From DTKD01 sp050948905 (GTDB taxonomy: Bacteria; Armatimonadota; UBA5829): 64,000 nucleotides of DNA. Both the position numbers and the translations under genes were made by a program. Numbering within the stretch: the stretch's first letter is position 1; each line of letters begins with the position of its first letter. The notes under the pieces are model-generated. The model saw only the letters and a list, made by a program, of their open reading frames with translations, searched no databases and had not been told where the DNA came from. The DNA lies in NCBI GenBank assembly GCA_050948905.1, contig JBMNES010000001.1:2046001-2110000 (forward strand), written 5' to 3'. Shown here one piece after another: positions 7,851 to 17,162 of this stretch.

Positions 7851-8864
7851 GTGAGCGATCTACTTAGCAGCCTCGAAAACTACATCCGCTCCCTGAATGC
7901 ATCTGATGTGCGTGTGGTCCTCGGACAGCCCACCGCTGGAGACGAACCGCCAATGCGTGCTGAGGCGGAGGCGAACCAGGCTGAGCGTGAACTCGCGGAA
8001 GATGGCGGCATTTCCGCCGTAGACGTCGGCGAACCCTCAATCGGCGGATTTTGTTATTTTATGGACGGTATGCAGCGGCCTCGCGGGCCGATTTATGTTA
8101 ACACCCCGGTACCCATCCTTTACGGTTATGTGGCTGCTGCGGTGCGCAAGCGTGGCCCTGACAAGCGCATGTCCACGCACTCAGGATTCTACGATGTCGA
8201 CGAGGCCCTGTATTTCTCGAAAAGTATAGCCGCTAAATACGGCCTGACATTCGATGGAATGCGCTGTGTGGACACGGATGACGAGAAAGTCGTCGAGCAT
8301 CCGCTGGCTCTGGTCCAATCCGCCTATGATAAGATCAGCACTATGCGTGGCAAACTGGAAAATAAGATCGCATCGCGGTGGGTTCGGGAGCACGCTTCCG
8401 ACGAATGGCTATTGGTGGACGGCTCTTTGCAGGCGGATTATGGCGATGCCAACATTGCCGGGGTCACTAAAAGCCACGCTACCCAATATCTGACGTTTGA
8501 AGAACAGCGAACGGTACTATCGCTAAAAGAAGGTCAACGCAGCGGCGCATTTGTGCCGGTTGTTCACGGTCGCGCAAGACCTGTGTTTAGCTGGTATCTT
8601 CGAATGCACTCCAGTGAGGGCAAAGACCCGTATTTCGGTTTGATAAGGGTGGAGGTCCCACGAAGCCCGCGTGCCCTGCAGCTTGCTGATGAGATTTCGA
8701 GATGGCTGCTGGCGGAACGCGCCCCTCTGAGCCTGCCGGATTCTCGCTGGGACAAAATGATCTATCCTATTCGTGATTGCGAGATGTTTATGAAGAGCTG
8801 CGCGCCTTCGCATACCAGCCTGGACGCGCGTCTGATGAGGCTGTCGAGTCTGGGCTCTAAATAG
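7851..8864 (+). CDS. nurA: NurA-family 5'-3' nuclease
   Basis: A 337-residue protein with the NurA domain. An N-terminal acidic motif (FMDGMQR, D72), the LLVDGSL motif (D190) and the GVTKSH segment are in family order, with the C-terminal YPIRDCEMF block. NurA cuts single strands from DNA ends in partnership with the HerA translocase. The GTG at 7851 is chosen because AGAGGT lies just upstream and because a TTG 60 bases earlier falls inside the predicted -35 box. herA follows after 35 bases, then mre11 and rad50 with overlaps or near-zero gaps, so the four products very likely act as one DNA end-resection machine. Confidence 0.88.
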   Translation: MSDLLSSLENYIRSLNASDVRVVLGQPTAGDEPPMRAEAEANQAERELAEDGGISAVDVGEPSIGGFCYFMDGMQRPRGPIYVNTPVPILYGYVAAAVRKRGPDKRMSTHSGFYDVDEALYFSKSIAAKYGLTFDGMRCVDTDDEKVVEHPLALVQSAYDKISTMRGKLENKIASRWVREHASDEWLLVDGSLQADYGDANIAGVTKSHATQYLTFEEQRTVLSLKEGQRSGAFVPVVHGRARPVFSWYLRMHSSEGKDPYFGLIRVEVPRSPRALQLADEISRWLLAERAPLSLPDSRWDKMIYPIRDCEMFMKSCAPSHTSLDARLMRLSSLGSK

Positions 8865-8899
8865 GGCATCGATATCCGGCTGCGGAAAATGAGGTTACT

Positions 8900-10876
8900 A
8901 TGGAAAACGGTTTGCAGTTGATAGGAAGGGTGGTCGCCACCGAGGCAAAACCCAGCACAGCGTATAGTTTCAGCTTCTGGACAGCCGACGATTCAAAGGT
9001 CGGAATAGGAACGCTGGTGCTGGTCGAGACTGAGAAGGTCAAGGTTTACGGGGTAGTGGTGGAGGGTTTCGGGTTCACCGATCTTGGCTCGCCTTTGCAT
9101 GACTACATTGGTTTGGAAGGCGATCCGCAGTCCGAGTCCCCGACCCTGCGCCCGGAGATCAAGCTCTATTCTGCGGCTGTTTTGCGCGTGGTGCCGGAGG
9201 AGCCGCTCCAGCCTGTCCCCGTCGGCCCGGTTTATCTCGCAGACGACCGCGCGGTCGAAGCTGCGCTGCGGATGGATTCCTATGTAGACAAGTCAGGTAT
9301 CCCCATCGGCTTGTATCAAAACGGCGATCTTCTCACGCCGGTATACCTAGATTCCGAGTTCCTGCTCGGTCCGGAGGCCGCTCACATGAATATAACAGGG
9401 GTATCGGGACTGGCCACTAAGACCTCGTCAATAGAGTTCATACTTCAAAGCATATTCGGCCATTTCAAAGAGGACGTAGCTGTGGTCTGTTTTAACGTCA
9501 AGGGCTGCGACATGCTGTTTCTCGACTTTCCTGCAACCTCGCCTCAGGGGTCTAAGTATGAGCAACTATACTTAGACAACAATATACAAGCCATCGACGA
9601 AGAAGACCTCGATAAATATGAGAAGCTGAGCATCCCACCAAAACCGTTTGATAATGTAAATTACTACGCGCCGTTCAAGTCTGACAGAGTAAACTTGAAC
9701 ACACTGCGCACCCATCCCGACCTTATTGGCTCCGTTCAGCCCCTCAGTTGGGGTATGCAGGACATTTTGGAGTATACCGAGGTCGTCTTGAACCGCGACG
9801 ATGTCGACGCGAAAGCCGATGCGCTCATTCAATACATCCGCCAGCGTGTCATAGACCAAACCAGCGAGGCCAACAAAAAAGAGTTCAAAGTCACCAACTT
9901 CCAGGAGCTAAACGATTGGTTCGATGCGGTTCTTATGGAGATGGAGAACACCAACGGCAAGTCCGAGTGGAAGACTCATCATTATGCCACGATTCGCAAG
10001 GTCTATAACCGCCTGACGAACCTTTCGACTCGATATCAGGGTCTGATAAGCCCGGACGAATTCTCCTCCGATCTGCCGTGGGGAGATTTCGAGGACAGAG
10101 GGGTATACGTCATTGACGTCGCCAAGCTCGACGCGCAGGCACAGGATTTGGTGTTCACCAGAATCGTCAGCAAGCTGCGAGAGCACCTCGAGAAAGGCAA
10201 CCTCGGCGTCAAGCATGTCATCGTCATCGTCGACGAGCTTAACAAATACGCTCCATCCGACGGCCAGGAATCGTATCTCAAGCAGACTCTGTTGGACATA
10301 TCTGAGCGCGGTCGCTATCTGGGTCTTGTCTTGTTCTCAGCCCAGCAGTTCCGCAGCCAGGTTCACAAAAGAATAGTCGGCAACTCCGCCACCTGCTTAT
10401 ACGGCAGGATGGATATGGACGAACTAGCGACCCCCGGCTACCAGGTGCTCACCTCCGCCACAAAGGAGAAGCTGGCGACCCTGAGCAAAGGCCAGTTGAT
10501 GATCCGCCACCCGCACTTTAATCAGCCGATCTTCGTCAAGTTCCCCCGGCCCAACATCCTGCGCGGCCCAGACGGGATCAAGATGTTCCCTCCCAGCGAT
10601 GACCTGCCTTTAGACGAGGCAATCTATCAAAACTTTCGGCCGCTTGATAAAAATGCAGATAGAAACACGATCAAAGATATAGTTGCACTAGCTGGCGACG
10701 TACAGGAAGTCACTAAGGCAATGCACCTGACGATACAAAAGCGCCCTGACGATCCGGTCAGCTATTTTAGAAGTCACATCAAAAAGAAAGCCAACGTGGC
10801 TGAGTCATCAGGCGTTTCGCCAGTAAGAGTCAAGGATATTGGCAGCGACGACGTTGACCCATTTGCGGAGGATTAA
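8900..10876 (+). CDS. herA: HerA-type hexameric DNA translocase/helicase
   Basis: A 658-residue ATPase of the HerA/FtsK superfamily. The N-terminal beta-barrel (HAS-like) domain covers roughly residues 1-100. The Walker A motif is GVSGLATKTS at 167-176, an atypical form with Ala where a second Gly is common. The Walker B is VIVIVDE with D445-E446, followed by an FSAQQ sensor and an arginine-rich region (FRSQVHKRIVGNS). HerA pumps DNA and stimulates NurA; in archaea it works with Mre11-Rad50. The mre11 start overlaps its stop by one base (TAATG), implying translational coupling. Confidence 0.88.
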   Translation: MENGLQLIGRVVATEAKPSTAYSFSFWTADDSKVGIGTLVLVETEKVKVYGVVVEGFGFTDLGSPLHDYIGLEGDPQSESPTLRPEIKLYSAAVLRVVPEEPLQPVPVGPVYLADDRAVEAALRMDSYVDKSGIPIGLYQNGDLLTPVYLDSEFLLGPEAAHMNITGVSGLATKTSSIEFILQSIFGHFKEDVAVVCFNVKGCDMLFLDFPATSPQGSKYEQLYLDNNIQAIDEEDLDKYEKLSIPPKPFDNVNYYAPFKSDRVNLNTLRTHPDLIGSVQPLSWGMQDILEYTEVVLNRDDVDAKADALIQYIRQRVIDQTSEANKKEFKVTNFQELNDWFDAVLMEMENTNGKSEWKTHHYATIRKVYNRLTNLSTRYQGLISPDEFSSDLPWGDFEDRGVYVIDVAKLDAQAQDLVFTRIVSKLREHLEKGNLGVKHVIVIVDELNKYAPSDGQESYLKQTLLDISERGRYLGLVLFSAQQFRSQVHKRIVGNSATCLYGRMDMDELATPGYQVLTSATKEKLATLSKGQLMIRHPHFNQPIFVKFPRPNILRGPDGIKMFPPSDDLPLDEAIYQNFRPLDKNADRNTIKDIVALAGDVQEVTKAMHLTIQKRPDDPVSYFRSHIKKKANVAESSGVSPVRVKDIGSDDVDPFAED

Positions 10877-12012
10877 TGATGCGCTTAGTTCATCTGTCCG
10901 ATCTCCATCTAGGCTACCGGGCATACAACAGAGTCAACACGGCCGGGTTAAATCAACGGGAAGCCGATGTGTTCCGGGTGTTTCGTGAGGCTCTTGGCAA
11001 AGTCGTCGAACTTCAGCCCGATTTGGTCCTGATAGCAGGGGATATGTTCCACGTTGTGCGGCCCAGCAACCTCACCATTCAGCACACTTTCCGCGAGCTT
11101 GCCGGTCTGGTAGGGAAGCTCGAAGTACCGATTGTCATAATCGGCGGTAATCACGATTCCCCTCGTTCTGCTGATACCGGCTGCATTTTGGACATCCTGA
11201 CCAATCTGCCGGGCATACACGTGGCACATAGCGAGTACGTACAAGTTAAATTAGATAACTTAGACACATCTGTATTCTGCCTATCCCATCGCGCTCTGCC
11301 GGATGTAACTAATTTCAAAATCGAGCCAGACCCATCAAGCAAGCGCAATGTGCTTCTCGCCCACGGCACCGTCGAAGGGGTCATTAAGCAGGCCGGCGAT
11401 ATCTACCAACTCAGCCCATCGCAGGTTATCAAAGACGACTGGGACTACATCGCGTTCGGCCACTACCACAGCTACACCCAACTCGCAGAAAACGCCTACT
11501 ATTCCGGTTCACTGGAATACACGTCGTCTAATATATGGAGCGAAATCAAAACTCCAAAGGGCTTCATTGAATATGACCTCGACGATCGTAAGCTCGTCAA
11601 TTTCCATAAATCCCAACCCCGTGATGTAATCGACATCCGCCCGATTGACGCCACCGGGCTGACTGCTGATGAACTTAACACGATGATCGCTAACAGAATT
11701 GAGGGAGTCGAAGGCGGCCATCGAAACAAGATAATTCGCCTTATCATAGACAATATTCCCCGCAGCGTGCAGGTTGACCTCGACTTCGAGTTCATTCGAA
11801 CAATCCGATCGGAGGCGCTGCATTTCGATTTTCAAACCAGGTCTCCTTTGCGCTCGAAGCGTTTACAGGACAAATCCGGGCCGACTGTGTCGCGCTCCCT
11901 TGAGGATGAGTGGGACGATTTCGTAAAGGCTTACGACATGCCGGGAGGCGTCGACCGGGAGGCGCTCCGAAATTTGGGCAGAGATTATATCAACAAGCAA
12001 TCAGGAGAGTGA
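10876..12012 (+). CDS. sbcD: Mre11/SbcD-family DNA double-strand-break nuclease
   Basis: A 378-residue metallophosphoesterase. All phosphodiesterase motifs are present: D9-x-H11 (SDLHLG), GDMFH with D56 and H59, GNHD at 91-94, AHG, and GHYH at 195-198. A C-terminal capping/Rad50-binding region follows from about residue 260. Mre11/SbcD is a Mn-dependent exo/endonuclease that processes blocked or hairpin DNA ends together with Rad50/SbcC, which is encoded 3 bases downstream. Two ATG codons (10876, 10879) follow a GCGGAGG site. Confidence 0.92.
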   Translation: MMRLVHLSDLHLGYRAYNRVNTAGLNQREADVFRVFREALGKVVELQPDLVLIAGDMFHVVRPSNLTIQHTFRELAGLVGKLEVPIVIIGGNHDSPRSADTGCILDILTNLPGIHVAHSEYVQVKLDNLDTSVFCLSHRALPDVTNFKIEPDPSSKRNVLLAHGTVEGVIKQAGDIYQLSPSQVIKDDWDYIAFGHYHSYTQLAENAYYSGSLEYTSSNIWSEIKTPKGFIEYDLDDRKLVNFHKSQPRDVIDIRPIDATGLTADELNTMIANRIEGVEGGHRNKIIRLIIDNIPRSVQVDLDFEFIRTIRSEALHFDFQTRSPLRSKRLQDKSGPTVSRSLEDEWDDFVKAYDMPGGVDREALRNLGRDYINKQSGE

Positions 12013-12015
12013 GCC

Positions 12016-14460
12016 GTGAAGCTGGCACGCCTGCAACTGCAAAACTTTAGACAACATACTTCTACAAACATCGACTTTACCGACGGCGTGATCGGCATTG
12101 TTGGCCCTAATGGCGCGGGAAAGACGACCATACTCGAAGCTATAGCCTGGGTCTTATATGGCAGCAACGCTCTTCGAGGCAACGTAGATTCCGTCAGATC
12201 TAAGGCTGCAGAAGGCGGGGCTAAAGCATCTGTTACCCTTGATTTTGAACTTGGCGGCACGAACTACCAGATCGAAAGAAGTCTCACCCCTGGAGGCTCG
12301 GCCTCTGCCGTGCTGACAGTTGACGGCCGCCCATTGCGCTCAGGCACAAAGGAAGTCAACGAGGCTGTCGCCAGGTTGCTGGGAATGGACTACCGGGCGT
12401 TTTTTACCAGCTTTTTCACCGCACAAAAAGAGCTTGAGTTTATGGCATCAATGGACGGACGCGCTCGCGCAGGCGCAATCAGCCGCATGCTCGGTTACGA
12501 TCGTCTCACTAAAGCCAGAGATCAGGCAAACAGCGATAGACTTGGACTGGATCGCCAGATCGAGGGCCTGGAAAAAGGCCTGCCAAACCAGGAAGAACTA
12601 AAAGAGCGCAAAAAAGAGGCACAGGCGGCCCTGAATGAAGCCAATCAGCTTCTGGCAGATTCGGAAAAGGAGCGCGATAAGTGGCAGCAAACCGTCGAAA
12701 AACTCACTCCTCTCAAAGAGTTATCCGACGAAAAGGCCAAAAGACAGGAGGAGCTTTCCCGCAAACTTGAAATTGATAACAACAACGCCAGCCGCCTCGA
12801 AACCACTATCAAAAAATCCGAAAGCGAGCTCAAAGCCCTCGTTCAAAAGAGAGCCGAATACGACACGATCAAAAATAAACTGGCCGGTTTTCGCGATGAA
12901 GCTGAGGAACTGAAAAATCTCGAAGCGCTCTCCAAACACGAGAGCAAAAGACAAAGTCTCGTCGCTCAAATCAGCGTCCTTGAAAAGGATATCAAGGCCC
13001 TGACAGACCAGGGAAAAAAGCTCTCCAAGGCAAATGAAGCGCAGCAACGCACAAACGCTGCCCTTGAAGCCGCAGAAGCCGCATTACAACAAACCGAAAC
13101 CAAAATACAGTCGCTCCGCGAGCAGAGGGTTGCATCACAAAACTCACTCGACGCCCAAATAATTCAACTACAGGAACAATCCAGCGAGACCGAGGCCAAC
13201 AAGCAGCGAATCAAAGAAGCTGGCGCCGCAGGAAAATGCCCAACCTGTGAGCGTCCACTGGCAGGAGAACTTCCAACAGTGCTCGCCAATTTCGACGCTC
13301 AATTAAAGACTTTTTCTGACAAAATTGAAGCCCTGCGAGCCCAGAGAGCTGCTCATAAATCCGACAACCACGAACTAATCGCCCTGCAAAAATCACAGCA
13401 GGCGTTGGCGGAGCAAATCAAGACCCTGCGCGCCGAAAAATCTCAGCGGGACCTCAACGCCAGCGAATACTCCCGCATCAGCGCGGAGTATAAAAAGAAA
13501 ACCGCCGATCTCTCGCCGCTCCGAACCCAACTGTCGGAATTGCCGACAGGCTTCGACCAGAAACGATTTGACGAACTCCTACAGCTAAAAGAATCCCTGC
13601 AGCCGGATCGGGATAGGTTCCACGCTCTGAAAGGAGAACTCGAACGTCAGCAGGGCCTTCAATCCGATATCGAAGCTAATCGTTCTCAATATGAGGCTGT
13701 CATCCAGGAAATCAATCGTACCAAAACCAGCCTGGCAGAAATCAATTTTTCCGAGCAGGATCACCAAAAACTCTGCACCGATTTCGAAACCGCCACCAGG
13801 CAGCTTAACCAGGCGGCCTTAAATGTGGAGAAGCAGCGCGGCGCGGTTAACACAGCCAGTGCGATTATGCAGCAGTGCAGAGCAGATGAGGAATCATATA
13901 AATCAAAGATCGAACTGCTCAACGAGACCAAATCCAACCGCCTCCACCTCAAAACCCTCGCCGAATCTTTCGACAAGCTGCGCACCGATCTCAACGACCG
14001 CATCCGTCCCGAACTGGAGTCTATCGCCAGCGAACTGCTCACCGAGATGACCGATGGCCGCTATAGCACGCTGGAGATAAACGAGAACTACTCTGCTACA
14101 ATTCGAGATGATGGGGAGTTAAAACCAGTGATCTCCGGCGGGGAGGACGACGTGGTCAACCTCGCGCTGAGGCTCGCTGTCTCCCAGATGATCGCCGATC
14201 GTGCGGGGCAGTCGTATTCGTTGCTTGTGCTTGATGAGGTGTTTGCTTCTCTTGACGATGTGCGGCGCGACAATGTTGTGTCGCTTCTGCAGAATCTCAA
14301 GAATAGATTTGAGCAGATAATAGTAATCACCCACGTCGAGGCAATTCACGACGCGGTGGACAGCTGCCTATGGGTGGAGTTTAACGAGCAGACGAAAACT
14401 TGCCGGCTAGTCGATCGATCGGAGCATGCCGATGCAATCGAAGCCGGCTTACAAACATAG
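12016..14460 (+). CDS. sbcC: Rad50/SbcC-family ATPase with zinc hook
   Basis: An 814-residue SMC-like protein. The ATPase head is split between the N-terminus (Walker A GPNGAGKT at 30-37) and the C-terminus (signature SGGEDD, Walker B LLVLDEVFASLD). In between run two long coiled-coil arms joined by a CPTC zinc hook at 408-411. At about 814 residues it is shorter than E. coli SbcC and close to archaeal Rad50 in length. It tethers DNA ends and gates Mre11. The GTG start lies 3 bases after the mre11 stop, so it is in the same operon as nurA and herA. Confidence 0.93.
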   Translation: MKLARLQLQNFRQHTSTNIDFTDGVIGIVGPNGAGKTTILEAIAWVLYGSNALRGNVDSVRSKAAEGGAKASVTLDFELGGTNYQIERSLTPGGSASAVLTVDGRPLRSGTKEVNEAVARLLGMDYRAFFTSFFTAQKELEFMASMDGRARAGAISRMLGYDRLTKARDQANSDRLGLDRQIEGLEKGLPNQEELKERKKEAQAALNEANQLLADSEKERDKWQQTVEKLTPLKELSDEKAKRQEELSRKLEIDNNNASRLETTIKKSESELKALVQKRAEYDTIKNKLAGFRDEAEELKNLEALSKHESKRQSLVAQISVLEKDIKALTDQGKKLSKANEAQQRTNAALEAAEAALQQTETKIQSLREQRVASQNSLDAQIIQLQEQSSETEANKQRIKEAGAAGKCPTCERPLAGELPTVLANFDAQLKTFSDKIEALRAQRAAHKSDNHELIALQKSQQALAEQIKTLRAEKSQRDLNASEYSRISAEYKKKTADLSPLRTQLSELPTGFDQKRFDELLQLKESLQPDRDRFHALKGELERQQGLQSDIEANRSQYEAVIQEINRTKTSLAEINFSEQDHQKLCTDFETATRQLNQAALNVEKQRGAVNTASAIMQQCRADEESYKSKIELLNETKSNRLHLKTLAESFDKLRTDLNDRIRPELESIASELLTEMTDGRYSTLEINENYSATIRDDGELKPVISGGEDDVVNLALRLAVSQMIADRAGQSYSLLVLDEVFASLDDVRRDNVVSLLQNLKNRFEQIIVITHVEAIHDAVDSCLWVEFNEQTKTCRLVDRSEHADAIEAGLQT

Positions 14461-14478
14461 CCCGAAAATATGGAAAGG

Positions 14479-14598
14479 CTATTTTTTCTTTTTGGCGGCG
14501 GTTGTCGAGCTTTGCTCTGCCTGCAGTCGTTCCTTGTATCTCTTTGCAGCGCGATGTCGAGTCCGTCGAAGTTCTTTAGCTCTGACCCTCAGTTCCGT
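14479..14598 (-). other. Possible small basic protein gene lacking a standard start codon
   Basis: On the minus strand, a frame ending at TAG (14479-14481) encodes an Arg/Lys-rich helix (ELRRTRHRAAKRYKERLQ) and a polylysine tail (AAKKKK). This resembles the very short basic proteins seen in Planctomycetes-type genomes. No ATG, GTG or TTG lies in frame after the TGA at 14599-14601. Beyond that TGA the frame continues upstream (VVSFTDWG) to a GTG. Either the gene is broken by a nonsense codon, starts at CTG, or the frame is a chance event. Confidence 0.25.
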
Positions 14599-14728
14599 TC
14601 ACCCCCAGTCGGTAAAACTGACCACATTATATGGCTGTCGGCGCAAAACGTCAAGGCAGCGCCAGTAAATTTGACGCTGAGTGCATATCCAGCTAGAATC
14701 TCACTGGATTCAGGGGAGGGAACAGCCT

Positions 14729-14926
14729 ATGGCCTGTGAGAGGCTTGTTGAAAATAACAAAAAATGTAACTGCTCATATCCGGGCTGCCCGCGGCACGGC
14801 AAATGCTGCGAGTGTCTGCACTACCATCTGGGTATGAACGAATTGCCCGCTTGTTGCTTTCCGGATGAGGTCGAAAAGACTTACGACCGATCATTCGCAC
14901 GTTTTATAGCTTGCAGGTCAAAATGA
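14729..14926 (+). CDS. DUF6485 small cysteine-rich protein
   Basis: A 65-residue protein with many cysteines arranged as CNC, PGC, KCCEC and ACCF, followed by the family ending TYDRSFARF. The pattern LHYHLGMNELPACCFP is characteristic of the DUF6485 family. The ATG at 14729 is preceded by a strong AGGGGAGGG ribosome site at 8 bases, which rules out the earlier TTG codon. Its stop overlaps the nth start (ATGA), so it is coupled to endonuclease III. The cysteines suggest zinc or iron-sulfur binding. No function is known. Confidence 0.8.
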   Translation: MACERLVENNKKCNCSYPGCPRHGKCCECLHYHLGMNELPACCFPDEVEKTYDRSFARFIACRSK

Positions 14927-15591
14927 TAGATCGATCAAATGAACCGGCCGAGAATAGAATCGGCGACATAATCAATATACTGACCGAACTGTATCCAGAC
15001 GCCAGGCCCACGCTCGATTTTTCCACCTGCCATGAGCTTCTGGTGGCTGCTATATTAGCGGCGCAGTGCACAGACGAACGAGTCAATCGCGTTACTCCTC
15101 ATTTGTTCGAAAAATATCCCAATGTAGAGGCCTTTGCATCTGCGGACTACGACGAGCTTGAGGAGATCATCCGACCCACCGGTTTTTTCCGAAACAAAAC
15201 AAAGGCGATTATTGCGTCGGCTCGGCAGATTGTCTCAGATTACGGCGGAGAGGTGCCGGACGATATTGATGATCTAGTCAAGTTGGACGGGGTCGGTAGA
15301 AAAACAGCAAATCTTATCATCGGCGTATGCTACGGCAGACCAGCGGTGATCGTGGATACGCACGTCACAAGGGTTTCCCGTCGCCTCGGTCTTACAACCC
15401 AAAAGGACCCGAAGAAGATAGAAATGGACTTGCGAGCTTTGCTGCCTGAGGATAAGATGACTATGTATAATCATCTGATAGTTTTTCACGGCAGAGAGAT
15501 ATGCAAAGCCCCGACGCCGTTATGCGAGATATGCCCACTGGTGCCGCTATGCCCGTGCGGTCAGGAACGAATGGCGGCAAAGCTGAAATAG
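14923..15591 (+). CDS. nth: Endonuclease III
   Basis: A 222-residue DNA glycosylase/AP lyase. The helix-hairpin-helix LDGVGRKTAN (121-130) includes the catalytic lysine K127; the catalytic aspartate is D145 (VDTHV). The iron-sulfur loop C-x6-C-x2-C-x5-C is complete (C194, C201, C204, C210). The enzyme removes oxidised pyrimidines and nicks the backbone in base-excision repair. The ATG at 14923 overlaps the preceding gene by four bases. It closes a run of DNA-repair genes that begins with nurA. Confidence 0.95.
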   Translation: MIDRSNEPAENRIGDIINILTELYPDARPTLDFSTCHELLVAAILAAQCTDERVNRVTPHLFEKYPNVEAFASADYDELEEIIRPTGFFRNKTKAIIASARQIVSDYGGEVPDDIDDLVKLDGVGRKTANLIIGVCYGRPAVIVDTHVTRVSRRLGLTTQKDPKKIEMDLRALLPEDKMTMYNHLIVFHGREICKAPTPLCEICPLVPLCPCGQERMAAKLK

Positions 15592-15607
15592 CAGGGATCG
15601 TCGCGCA

Positions 15608-15740
15608 CTTCCCGTCTTTTCGAACAACACACTTCCCGTCAGTTCGAACAACACACTCCAGGTCATTTGGAACATCACACATGTCGTTTCGAACATCACA
15701 CGTCCCGTCATTTCGAACGAAGTGAGAAATCTGCTTTTGG
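15608..15740 (+). repeat. Degenerate 24-base tandem repeat next to a dispersed repeat
   Basis: Four imperfect units begin at 15608, 15632, 15656 and 15680, built on CCGTC..TTCGAAC followed by A(A/T)CACA. A fifth unit from 15701 runs into CATTTCGAACGAAGTGAG and then AAATCTGCTTTTGG. That last segment recurs in reverse at 63395-63430. No coding potential is seen. Confidence 0.7.
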
Positions 15741-15776
15741 AAGAATTACCAGCCTTAATTGCCGGAGAATAGATCG

Positions 15777-15799
15777 GTGGTGATCTCCGAATCGCCACC
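15777..15799. repeat. GGTGGCGAT-type hairpin repeat, copy 2
   Basis: GGTGGTGAT pairs with ATCGCCACC around the loop CTCCGA, identical in form to the copy at 5896. It lies between the convergent nth and M16 peptidase genes, where it could also help end transcription. Confidence 0.7.
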
Positions 15800-15821
15800 G
15801 CAAAACCAGCTCTAATTTTTC

Positions 15822-17162
15822 CTACATCCTCTTCGGCACCAGCACAATCGTCGCACGATTGGCAAAATACTTATTAGCCACACGCTGCACATCTGCCGCG
15901 GTGACTTTGTCTATCATATCGGCATAATTGACATCGAACTCCCACCCAAGCCCGATGGTCTCAGACCACCCCAGCAGCACGGCCCTGTCGAGCAGGTGTT
16001 GGTGGCTCAGCGCATAAGTCCCTATGGTATATCCCTTGGCTCGCTGAAGCTCCTTATCAGACAGCGGCCTGGTTTTAAGTCTCTCCACCAGCTTCATCAG
16101 CTCGTCTTCTGACTTCTCAAGTGTGGCTTGTGCGGTGCTCCCAGACTCTGCGTTCTTGTATGGATCCGTTATCATATAAGCGACCAGATGACTCTGATAC
16201 CTCAGCTTGGGATAGATAACTCCTATCTCATAGCCCAAGCCCTGTTTCTGTCGCAGATCCTGAAACATCAGCGACCCTTTGCCGCCGCCCAGTGCGTTCG
16301 CCGCAACCGCCATAGCTGGATAATCCTCAGAGCCTGCTCTCGGAGCCAGCCAGCCGGCCAACAGATATCCGGTGTTGGACCGGGATTCTGATATTTTTCT
16401 CTTAGATTCCTTCAGGGTCTCATTCGGCACGCCACGATCTATTGGCAGCTTGCGAGCAATCACCCCTGCAAAGGCTCTTCGCACCCGGTCGATGGCCCTG
16501 TCCGCCGTCACATCCCCGGCAATAGAGAGCACAATATTATTCGGTGGATAATACATCGCAAAATACCGGCGCAGGTCCTGCGGAGTTGCCAGAGTAATCG
16601 CCCTCTCCGAAACGCTTTTAGGCCGCCTGTAGCCGTTATCCTCATAAAGCAACTGACGCAGGTCCGAATATGCATCGTCAAACGGATCGGAGCTTTTCGA
16701 CTTGATATAGGCCAGCAAATCTCCGCGCCCGTGCTCAACCCACTGTGGCTCGAAGTTGGCCTCCGCCAGGCATTCACCGATCAAATTCATCGTGCGGTCG
16801 AACCCTGTTGATGTGGTCACCGTGCGGATGCTGGTCAAATCTCGTTCCCATTCCGCCCCGATATTGCCACCAAGCGAATCGGCTATCGACGCAACCTGTT
16901 CGGCGGATTTGGCGCGTGTGCTGGCGAGAAGTAGACGTGATACGAAGTTCCCCAATCCGGCAGTTTGAATACTCTCCTGGCCGACGCCCACTCGCACCAT
17001 CGCCGCTATTGCCACTAATCCGTTGCCCGGCTCCGGCTTCACTACCACCGTCAGGCCGTTATCAAGCACCCTTTTAACAGTGCCCTCGCTTCGCCCAAAA
17101 CAGGGTAGGGCGATCGAAACAGTCAACGTTATCAGTATAATAAGCCAGCTTAGTCTCTTCAT
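15822..17162 (-). CDS. M16 peptidase-like protein without zinc motif (inactive partner)
   Basis: A 446-residue secreted or periplasmic protein with a signal peptide (MKRLSWLIILITLTVSIALPCFG). The fold is M16/insulinase: NGLTVVVKPEPGN at the start, a MYYPPNNIVLSIAGD block and a C-terminal second half. The catalytic HxxEH is replaced by NFVSRLL, so it should not bind zinc. M16 enzymes often act as heterodimers of one active and one inactive chain, and the active chain is encoded immediately upstream with a four-base ATGA overlap. Probably degrades peptides in the periplasm. Confidence 0.85.
   Translation of the reverse strand: MKRLSWLIILITLTVSIALPCFGRSEGTVKRVLDNGLTVVVKPEPGNGLVAIAAMVRVGVGQESIQTAGLGNFVSRLLLASTRAKSAEQVASIADSLGGNIGAEWERDLTSIRTVTTSTGFDRTMNLIGECLAEANFEPQWVEHGRGDLLAYIKSKSSDPFDDAYSDLRQLLYEDNGYRRPKSVSERAITLATPQDLRRYFAMYYPPNNIVLSIAGDVTADRAIDRVRRAFAGVIARKLPIDRGVPNETLKESKRKISESRSNTGYLLAGWLAPRAGSEDYPAMAVAANALGGGKGSLMFQDLRQKQGLGYEIGVIYPKLRYQSHLVAYMITDPYKNAESGSTAQATLEKSEDELMKLVERLKTRPLSDKELQRAKGYTIGTYALSHQHLLDRAVLLGWSETIGLGWEFDVNYADMIDKVTAADVQRVANKYFANRATIVLVPKRM

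Noticed and set aside
14470..14739. Plus-strand frames after the rad50 gene
   Set aside because: No ribosome site, Ser/Cys-rich low-complexity translation, and they overlap the well-supported DUF6485 start.
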